From positions 1 through 20,945 of the forward strand of contig JAYUHO010000381.1 of the NCBI GenBank assembly GCA_043766915.1: a DNA stretch of 20,945 nucleotides, read 5' to 3'. The notes beneath the pieces are model-generated. The model did no database searches and was not told the origin of the DNA. It was given only the letters and a program-made list of their open reading frames with translations. This document shows, piece by piece, positions 15,572-20,945 of this stretch; positions within the stretch are counted from its first letter, which is position 1, and each line of letters opens with the position of its first letter. The position numbers and the translations under genes are program-made. The stretch comes from JANNAT01 sp043766915. GTDB lineage: Bacteria > Pseudomonadota > Alphaproteobacteria > Rhodobacterales > Rhodobacteraceae.

Positions 15572-18040
15572 ATGCTGATCGCCTTTCGCTGGCTTTTGCG
15601 CGGCTTTACTGCCCTGATCATTCTGGGCCTGCTTGCCGCGTTTCTGGCCTATTATGTGCTTAGCCGGTCATTGCCCGACTATAACGAAGACTTCACCCTG
15701 CCCGGCATTTCCGCCCCGGTTGAGATTGTGCGCAATAACAACAACGTGCCGCACATCTTTGGCAAAACTGAAACCGATGTCTATTTCGCTTTGGGCTTTG
15801 CCCATGCCCAGGACCGCCTGTGGCAGATGACGATGCTGCGGCGCACGGCTCAGGGGCGATTGTCGGAGATATTCGGCGTGCGGACGTTGAAAATTGACGA
15901 ATTGGTGCGGCGGCTGGATATCTACACGCTGTCGCAGCAATCGGTTTCTGCACAAGACGGCCAGACCCGGCTGGCGCTTGACTCCTATGCGGCGGGGGTG
16001 AACGCGTGGATCAATCAGGTGAATGCGGGCGCGCGCGGGCGCGGCGCGCCAGAGTTCTTTTTCTTTTCCAACGAAATTGCCGCCTGGTCACCCGCCGATT
16101 CGATTGCGATTATCAAGTTGATGGCGTTGCAGCTGTCGTCGCAGTTGGAAAACGAGGTGCAGCGCGCGCAGATGTCGATGCTGCTGCCGCCGGACCGTCT
16201 GGCCGATATCCTGCCCGATGATCCGACATCGGGTATCGCCGCCCTGCCCGACTATGCCAGCCTGATGCCGGGGCAAATGCCGGGGTCTGCCGCCACCAAA
16301 ATGGCCTATATTGATGATCCGCTGTCGCCGTTCCGGTCTGCCGATTTTGCGGGTGCCTCGAATGCATGGGCCGCCATGCCGAACAGATCGGCGGCGGGGG
16401 GCAGTCTGTTGGCCAATGATCCGCATCTGGGCTTTACCGCGCCAACGATCTGGTATCTGGCGCGGCTGGATCTGCCCACCGGATCGGTGATTGGTGCGAC
16501 CATTCCGGGCATGCCGGTCATCTTGCTGGGACGATCCGAAAAATTGGGCTGGGGGATAACCTCATCTTATCTGGATGATCAGGATGTGGTGATCGAACGG
16601 GTCAACCCGGAAAACCCAGAGGAATATCTGACACCGGATGGCCCCAAACCCTTTACCACCCGCAAGACCATCATTGCGATCAAAGATGCCGATCCGGTGA
16701 CGATCACCCTGCGCTGGTCTGAATCCGGGCCAATCCTGCCCGGATCGCATTACGATCTGGCCTCGGTCACGCCGCAGGGCGATGTGGCTGCACTGGAATG
16801 GACGGCGCTGTCGGGGGCGGATACGTCGATGACGGCGGCGATGCAGTTGATGATCGCAGGCTCGGTCGCCGAGGCGATCAAGGTCAGCGCCAAATTCGTT
16901 GCCCCCTCACAAAACCTGATGCTGGCCGATGCCAACGGTATTGCCATGCAAACCATCGGGGCAATGCCCGCGCGTGATGCCAGCCACCGCACCAAAGGCC
17001 GCATGCCCGCGCCGGGATGGGACGGCGCAAATCGCTGGACGGGCACGCTGCCCTACACCGACAATCCGCGCTTTGTGAATCCGACATCGGGCCTTTTGGG
17101 CAATACCAATAACAAAACCATCGACCGTGCTTTTCCGCGTCACGTCAGCTTTGACTGGGGCGACACACAGCGCATTCAACGCTGGCTGGCACTGATGAAA
17201 ACCCGCACCGTCCACACCCGCGACAGTTTCATCGAGGCCCAGCTGGATACGGTTTCCCCCACCGCGCGCAGCTTGTTGCCGCTGATCGGGGCCGATCTGT
17301 GGTTTACCGGCGATGCCGCCCCCGATGGCACACCCGAACGGATGCGCCAAAAGGCGCTGGCGCTGCTGGCCAACTGGAACGGCGAGATGAACGAACATCT
17401 GCCAGAACCGCTGATTGCCGAGGCGTGGCTGCGCGCCTTGCAAGACCGGTTGGCACGCGATGAAATCGGCCCGCTTGCCGATCAGTTCATCCATCCCGAA
17501 CCGGTGTTCATCGAACGGGTGTTTCGTAACGTCAGCGGCGCGTCGGTGTGGTGCGACGTGATCCAATCGGCGGCGGTGGAAACCTGTACAGATGTCTCAC
17601 GACAGGCCTTGGATCAGGCGTTGCTGGAATTGACCGAAACCTACGGGCCCAATCTGGAAAGCTGGCGTTGGGGCGATGCGCATCAGGCGACGCATGATCA
17701 CCCGGTGATGGGCGACGTGCCTTTGCTGCGCTATTTCGTTAACATCCGCCAATCGACCAGCGGCGGTGATACCACTTTGCTGCGCGGACGCACCAAGGGC
17801 ACAGGGGACAATCCCTATCTGAACGTGCATGGCGGCGGCTATCGCGGGGTGTATGATTTCGCAGACCCCGACAGTTCGGTGTTCATCACGGCCACGGGGC
17901 AATCGGGGCACCCGCTGTCGCGCCATTATGACGATCTCGCCGATCTGTGGCGGCGCGGCGAATACATTCCAATGTCGCTTGATCCCGATCTGGCGCGGGC
18001 GGCGGCTGTGGGGATCACCCATTTGACGCCTGCTCCATGA
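15572..18040 (+). CDS. Penicillin acylase family protein (Ntn hydrolase), membrane-anchored or exported
   Basis: Penicillin-acylase-type enzymes hydrolyse amide bonds of substituted amides, including beta-lactams and acyl-homoserine lactones, after cutting their own precursor at an internal Ser. From ATG 15572 (822 aa) residues about 10-30 form one hydrophobic segment (FTALIILGLLAAFLAYYVL). The alpha part contains AHAQDRLWQM (78-87). The predicted cleavage/nucleophile site is GASNAWA with Ser263-Asn264, and LLANDPHLGF follows at 279-288. LLGNTNN later matches the Asn region of the oxyanion hole. The family hallmarks are intact, so it is probably active in the periplasm. The ribosome site is weak and an earlier start is not excluded. 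The GNAT gene overlaps its stop. The substrate is unknown. Confidence 0.9.
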   Translation: MLIAFRWLLRGFTALIILGLLAAFLAYYVLSRSLPDYNEDFTLPGISAPVEIVRNNNNVPHIFGKTETDVYFALGFAHAQDRLWQMTMLRRTAQGRLSEIFGVRTLKIDELVRRLDIYTLSQQSVSAQDGQTRLALDSYAAGVNAWINQVNAGARGRGAPEFFFFSNEIAAWSPADSIAIIKLMALQLSSQLENEVQRAQMSMLLPPDRLADILPDDPTSGIAALPDYASLMPGQMPGSAATKMAYIDDPLSPFRSADFAGASNAWAAMPNRSAAGGSLLANDPHLGFTAPTIWYLARLDLPTGSVIGATIPGMPVILLGRSEKLGWGITSSYLDDQDVVIERVNPENPEEYLTPDGPKPFTTRKTIIAIKDADPVTITLRWSESGPILPGSHYDLASVTPQGDVAALEWTALSGADTSMTAAMQLMIAGSVAEAIKVSAKFVAPSQNLMLADANGIAMQTIGAMPARDASHRTKGRMPAPGWDGANRWTGTLPYTDNPRFVNPTSGLLGNTNNKTIDRAFPRHVSFDWGDTQRIQRWLALMKTRTVHTRDSFIEAQLDTVSPTARSLLPLIGADLWFTGDAAPDGTPERMRQKALALLANWNGEMNEHLPEPLIAEAWLRALQDRLARDEIGPLADQFIHPEPVFIERVFRNVSGASVWCDVIQSAAVETCTDVSRQALDQALLELTETYGPNLESWRWGDAHQATHDHPVMGDVPLLRYFVNIRQSTSGGDTTLLRGRTKGTGDNPYLNVHGGGYRGVYDFADPDSSVFITATGQSGHPLSRHYDDLADLWRRGEYIPMSLDPDLARAAAVGITHLTPAP

Positions 18041-18558
18041 TATTGCACACCGCGCGGCTGACCTTGCGGCGTCCGGCTCTGGCTGATGCGGTGGCTTTGC
18101 ACCTTGTGATGAGCAACCCCGCCGCCATGCGCTATTGGTCAACTTTGCCGCACGCCGATATGGCCGTAACAGATGCCTGGCTGACCCGCAGTCTGGCGCG
18201 CGATGCGGCTTTGTCAGCGGAATTTGTGATCGTTTTGGATAATCAGGTCATTGGCACAGCCGGTGGTTATGTGTTGCCCAGTGTCGGCATGATCCTGCAC
18301 CCCGATCATTGGGGAAAAGGGCTGGCTACCGAGGCGATAGGCGCGGTTATCGCGCATATCTTCGCAACCTTCCCGGCCGATCACCTGACCGCCGATGTTG
18401 ATCCACGCAACGCGGCATCCTTGAAATTATTGGCACGACTGGGATTTGAACAAACCAGCAGTGCAAAAGCGACGTTTCTGTTGGGCGAGGACTGGTGCGA
18501 CTCGGTCTACCTGACGCTGATGCAGAAAGATTGGCTGCAGCGCAGCATTGGGTCTTGA
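18037..18558 (+). CDS. GNAT family N-acetyltransferase (RimJ/RimL-like)
   Basis: This 173-aa protein has the layout of the Acetyltransf_3 (RimJ/RimL) group, which moves acetyl from acetyl-CoA to an N-terminal or small-molecule amine. It opens with the typical LHTARLTLRRPALADAVAL. Motif A is HPDHWGKGLATEAIGAVI (about 88-106), where WGKGLA is the acetyl-CoA pyrophosphate loop. NAASLKLLARLGFEQ (about 125-139) is the second CoA-side helix and turn. Its ATG overlaps the acylase stop by 4 bases (ATGA, 18037-18040), implying translational coupling. The substrate is unknown, and pairing with an amide hydrolase does not by itself define it. Confidence 0.88.
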   Translation: MILHTARLTLRRPALADAVALHLVMSNPAAMRYWSTLPHADMAVTDAWLTRSLARDAALSAEFVIVLDNQVIGTAGGYVLPSVGMILHPDHWGKGLATEAIGAVIAHIFATFPADHLTADVDPRNAASLKLLARLGFEQTSSAKATFLLGEDWCDSVYLTLMQKDWLQRSIGS

Positions 18559-18611
18559 CCTTTTCCATCCGCGCAACTTTATTACGCAAAACCAAGCCAT
18601 AGGGAAAGATC

Positions 18612-19454
18612 ATGTCCAATACCTTTGACGCTTGGGTCGGCCGCGTGGAACAGGCCGACGATACGATCACCCCCCGTCAAGCCCGCCAAATGGCCGCAAC
18701 GCTGGGGGGCGCGACGCAACCGCTGAACGCAGATGACCCGCTGCCGCCGCTTTGGCATTGGATGGGATGGTTGCCGGAAACGCCGATGGCGGGGCTTGGC
18801 CCTGATGGGCACCCCCTGCGCGGCGGGTTTTTGCCACCGATTGCACTGGAACGCCGAATGTGGGCGGGCGGGCGCCTGACGTTTCATCGCGCGCTGCGGA
18901 TTGGTCAACCGATGCAGCGGCGGTCAGAGATTCTGAAAGTGGCACAGAAATCGGGGGCGACGGGCGATATGGTGTTTGTCACGGTGGGTCATCACATCCA
19001 TGGCCCCGACGGGCTGGCGGTGAGCGAAGAACAGGACATCGTCTATATGCCCATGCCGGATCAGTTCACCCCCCCCCCGCCGGTGATCGCCGCCGATGCG
19101 CCCGAATGGTGCGATCCGGTGGCGATGGATACGGTGCGGCTGTTTCGCTTCTCGGCGCTGACCTTCAACGCGCATCGGATACATTTCGATCTGCCTTATG
19201 CCACAGGGGTTGAGAAATACCCCGGGCTTGTGGTGCATGGGCCGATGCAGGCAATGCTGCTTATGGCGGCAGCACAGGATCATGCCGGGGGCGCAACACC
19301 GGCAAGTTTCAGATTTCGCGGCATCCGCCCGTTGTTTCACTTCGATGCCCTGCGCCTGATCAGCTGGCCGGTCGTGCAGGGAATCCAACCGCTGGCCACC
19401 GTCATCGACGGCGACCTCACCTGCATGCAGGCGCAGATCGGATGGGCCGCATGA
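18612..19454 (+). CDS. MaoC/FAS1-like double-hotdog acyl-CoA hydratase (mesaconyl/methylfumaryl/itaconyl-CoA hydratase type)
   Basis: The 280-aa protein has two hotdog halves. The N-terminal half (about 1-150) contains PLPPLWHWMGWLPETPMAGL and GGFLPPIALERRMWAGG. The C-terminal half has the hydratase motif TFNAHRIHFD (184-193) and VVHGPMQAML (207-216). This layout is that of the HTD2/mesaconyl-C4-CoA hydratase (Meh) group, which hydrates or dehydrates branched C4-C5 acyl-CoAs. AGGGA precedes the ATG. The stop overlaps the start of a CaiB/BaiF CoA-transferase gene (ATGA, 19451-19454), so the pair probably acts on one substrate, for example a C5-dicarboxylate. No citramalyl-CoA lyase is present in the window to confirm this. 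A run of ten C (19069-19078) encodes part of TPPPP and keeps the frame. Confidence 0.85.
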   Translation: MSNTFDAWVGRVEQADDTITPRQARQMAATLGGATQPLNADDPLPPLWHWMGWLPETPMAGLGPDGHPLRGGFLPPIALERRMWAGGRLTFHRALRIGQPMQRRSEILKVAQKSGATGDMVFVTVGHHIHGPDGLAVSEEQDIVYMPMPDQFTPPPPVIAADAPEWCDPVAMDTVRLFRFSALTFNAHRIHFDLPYATGVEKYPGLVVHGPMQAMLLMAAAQDHAGGATPASFRFRGIRPLFHFDALRLISWPVVQGIQPLATVIDGDLTCMQAQIGWAA

Positions 19455-20665
19455 CCGCCCCTCTGACCGGAATGCGTGTGGTGGAATCCGCAGCCTTTAT
19501 CGCCGTGCCGCTGGCGGGGATGACACTGGCGCAAATGGGGGCCGATGTGATCCGGGTGGACCGCCTCCAGGGCGGGCTTGATGCCGCGCGCTGGCCGGTC
19601 ACGGCCACAGGGGCCAGCCTGTTCTGGGCCGGGATGAACAAAGGCAAACGGTCGCTTGCCGTCGATATGGCGCGCCCCGAAGGGGTTGAGATTATCGCCG
19701 CCCTGATCACTGCCCCCGGCCCGGATGCCGGGATGTTTCTGACCAATCTGCGCGGGCGCGGTCCGCTGGATTATCCGGCCCTGTCTGCCGCGCGCGCCGA
19801 TCTGATCATGGTCTCGCTGATCGGCACCCGGCGGGGCGAACCTGCGGTGGATTACACTGTCAACCCCGCCCTCGGCTTTCCGATGGCCACGGGCGCTGTC
19901 GCTACGACGGCCCCTGTGGCCCATGTGCTGCCCGCCTGGGATCTTATCACCGGGCAGGTTGTGGTGAACACGCTGCTGGCCGCCGAACGGCACCGCTTGC
20001 GCACCGGCGTGGGACAGCTGGCCGAACTTGCCCTGAAAGATGTGGCCGCTGCGATGATGGGACATCTGGGCATCATCGCCGAGGTCAGCGTGAACGGCGT
20101 TGACCGCGCCCGCAGCGGCAACGCGCTTTATGGGGCTTACGGTCAGGATTTTCTGTGCGCCGATGGGGCGCGGATCATGGTGATCGGCTTGACCGACCGG
20201 CAATGGCGCGGCCTGGTCAAGGTGCTGGATATGGGCGCGCAGATCGCGGCGTTGCAGGCGGCCACGGGTCTTGATCTGAACGCCGAAGGCAACCGCTGGC
20301 AGGCCCGCGCGCAAATCACCGCCCTCTTTGCGCCATGGTTTGCCGCCCGCCCCCTGCCCCAGATTGCCGCCCTGTTCGATGCCGCAAGCCTGACATGGGC
20401 CCCGTTTCGCACCTTCGCGGGCGCTGTTGCCCAAGACCCTGATCTGTCGGCAGAAAACCCGATGATGCAGATGCTGAATCAACCCGGCATCGGCAGATAT
20501 CTGGCCCCCGGCAGCCCGGTCAGATCAACAGCCTTTCCCCGCCTCCCGCCAAACGCGGCCCCCCAACTGGGCCAGCACAGCGAAGAGATCCTTGCGGATG
20601 TGTTGGGCCTTGGCGCCGGACAAATCGGTGCGTTGATGGATAAGGGCATCGTGGCGGGAAGATAA
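19451..20665 (+). CDS. CaiB/BaiF family (class III) CoA-transferase
   Basis: Class III CoA-transferases move CoA between carboxylic acids through an aspartyl-CoA adduct. The 404-aa protein starts MTAPLTGMRVVESAAFIAVP, then has LAQMGADVIRVD and the CoA-binding LFWAGMNKGKRSLAVD. The probable catalytic Asp is Asp134 in AVDYTVNPALGFP, a form seen in mesaconyl-CoA-type members. The later LKDVAAAMMGHLG and the C-terminal QLGQHSEEIL are typical of the family. I chose ATG 19451 because it overlaps the hydratase stop by 4 bases. An ATG 9 bases earlier is in frame but less well placed. By context it likely loads or swaps CoA for the hydratase. Mesaconate, methylfumarate or itaconate are candidate acids. 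A conserved 3' motif follows. Confidence 0.92.
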   Translation: MTAPLTGMRVVESAAFIAVPLAGMTLAQMGADVIRVDRLQGGLDAARWPVTATGASLFWAGMNKGKRSLAVDMARPEGVEIIAALITAPGPDAGMFLTNLRGRGPLDYPALSAARADLIMVSLIGTRRGEPAVDYTVNPALGFPMATGAVATTAPVAHVLPAWDLITGQVVVNTLLAAERHRLRTGVGQLAELALKDVAAAMMGHLGIIAEVSVNGVDRARSGNALYGAYGQDFLCADGARIMVIGLTDRQWRGLVKVLDMGAQIAALQAATGLDLNAEGNRWQARAQITALFAPWFAARPLPQIAALFDAASLTWAPFRTFAGAVAQDPDLSAENPMMQMLNQPGIGRYLAPGSPVRSTAFPRLPPNAAPQLGQHSEEILADVLGLGAGQIGALMDKGIVAGR

Positions 20666-20680
20666 AACCAAACCCCAACA

Positions 20681-20731
20681 ATTTATCTAAAATTTGCGCT
20701 TTTTCTGTTCAAAAATATCCCACGGGGGGGG
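20681..20731 (+). repeat. 3'-end motif behind the CoA-transferase gene (full copy)
   Basis: It begins 15 bases after the stop and has the same orientation relative to its gene as the copies behind mfd and pgi. Bases 20681-20710 are identical to the minus strand of 8534-8505. AAATATCCCACGGGGG (20713-20728) is identical too, here extended to eight G. Unlike the other copies, no stable hairpin follows. Confidence 0.7.
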
Positions 20732-20945
20732 CTCAATGGCCATGCCTGTGTGTGTTCACTAGGTATGACAGTTGAATGTCAGAAGGTTTGACAGCTGGGC
20801 GGCTATGCTGGGATCAGGTGGTTACAGCCGATTTTTGTCGATTGGCGCACCTGATTTGCCTGCCCATTTTTGCCACCATCGGTGCAGGCTTGATCGACTG
20901 ACGCGGCGGTTTGGCGGGAAGGTGACGGCGATTTGTGAGGTTAGG
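20732..20945. other. Unrecognised right-edge sequence, possible mobile-element end or partial gene
   Basis: After the G-run the sequence changes character. It holds three phased TGACA/TGTCA half-sites (20766-20793). One frame is open on the plus strand from ATG 20805 to the edge (47 codons, with SGGYSRFLSIGAPDLPAHF) and another is open on the minus strand from the edge to about 20825. Neither matches a family I know and no ribosome site is clear. It may be the outer end of an insertion sequence, but no terminal inverted repeat can be tested because the window stops. Confidence 0.25.
20766..20793. repeat. Three phased TGACA half-sites
   Basis: TGACA (20766-20770), TGTCA (20777-20781) and TGACA (20789-20793) alternate in orientation at 11- and 12-base steps, forming a 16-base palindrome plus a third half-site. 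All would face one side of the helix, as expected for a protein-binding array such as a transposase or regulator site. Confidence 0.45.

Noticed and set aside
16907..17566. 219-codon minus-strand frame inside the acylase gene
   Set aside because: It is an antisense shadow of a gene with clear penicillin-acylase motifs.
19337..20482. 381-codon minus-strand frame over the CoA-transferase gene
   Set aside because: It is long only because of high GC and codon bias on the opposite strand. Its composition (His, Gly, Gln, Arg) is that of a shadow.
1..20945. CRISPR array, rRNA operon or recognisable phage-defence system
   Set aside because: I saw no regularly spaced repeats, no rRNA signature and no defence genes beyond a solitary housekeeping-type HNH protein.

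Overview
The window looks like chromosome from an alphaproteobacterium of the Rhodobacteraceae (Roseobacter/Rhodobacter group). The reasons are the GC-rich coding, the zwf-pgl-pgi operon order, a metal-site variant of HemB with aspartates in place of cysteines, the HNH protein type with a CxxC pair and a later CxxCN pair, and intergenic GATGGGCA palindromes and AAATATCC-type 3' motifs of a kind I associate with this family. That placement is inference from gene content and is not backed by a search.

Bases 1 to about 1894 appear to be the right end of an integrated element. They hold a partial winged-helix-like gene running off the left edge (1-365, minus) and a tyrosine recombinase (507-1760, minus). 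Next come two phased GATTATT repeats and a 14-base copy of the 3' end of a tRNA-Gly(GCC) gene (1881-1894), which I read as the attachment core. Host sequence then resumes with a small secreted protein (1958-2197) and a RidA-family deaminase (2361-2714).

From 2718 to 6580 lies a leftward operon, zwf-pgl-pgi, with tight or overlapping joints. It ends in a good intrinsic terminator and is preceded by a perfect GTTAGCGCTAAC palindrome that resembles a LacI-family operator. Together the enzymes interconvert fructose-6-P and glucose-6-P and carry glucose-6-P to 6-phosphogluconate, feeding the oxidative pentose phosphate or Entner-Doudoroff routes. Upstream is an MgtC-family membrane protein with a Pho-box-like direct repeat, then an HNH protein, about 490 bases without a convincing gene, mfd (transcription-repair coupling factor) and a conserved four-helix membrane protein, all leftward.

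The divergent gap 12555-12807 carries two hairpin-like palindromes. Rightward from it are hemB and a Tat/lipobox SYLF-domain lipoprotein. A double palindrome (14521-14590) separates the latter from a convergent beta-hydroxyacid dehydrogenase (14613-15476, minus). Divergent from that, a rightward set encodes a membrane-anchored penicillin-acylase-family Ntn hydrolase, an overlapping GNAT acetyltransferase, a two-hotdog acyl-CoA hydratase and an overlapping CaiB/BaiF CoA-transferase. The last two resemble the hydratase and CoA-transfer steps of C5-dicarboxylate (mesaconate, methylfumarate or itaconate type) metabolism.

The most notable non-coding signal is a 3'-end module found in the same orientation just after the stops of pgi, mfd and the CoA-transferase gene. 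The last two copies share 30 identical bases followed by a 16-base identical AAATATCC/G-run block. After the third copy the sequence changes to an unrecognised stretch (about 20731-20945) with phased TGACA half-sites, possibly the edge of another mobile element.
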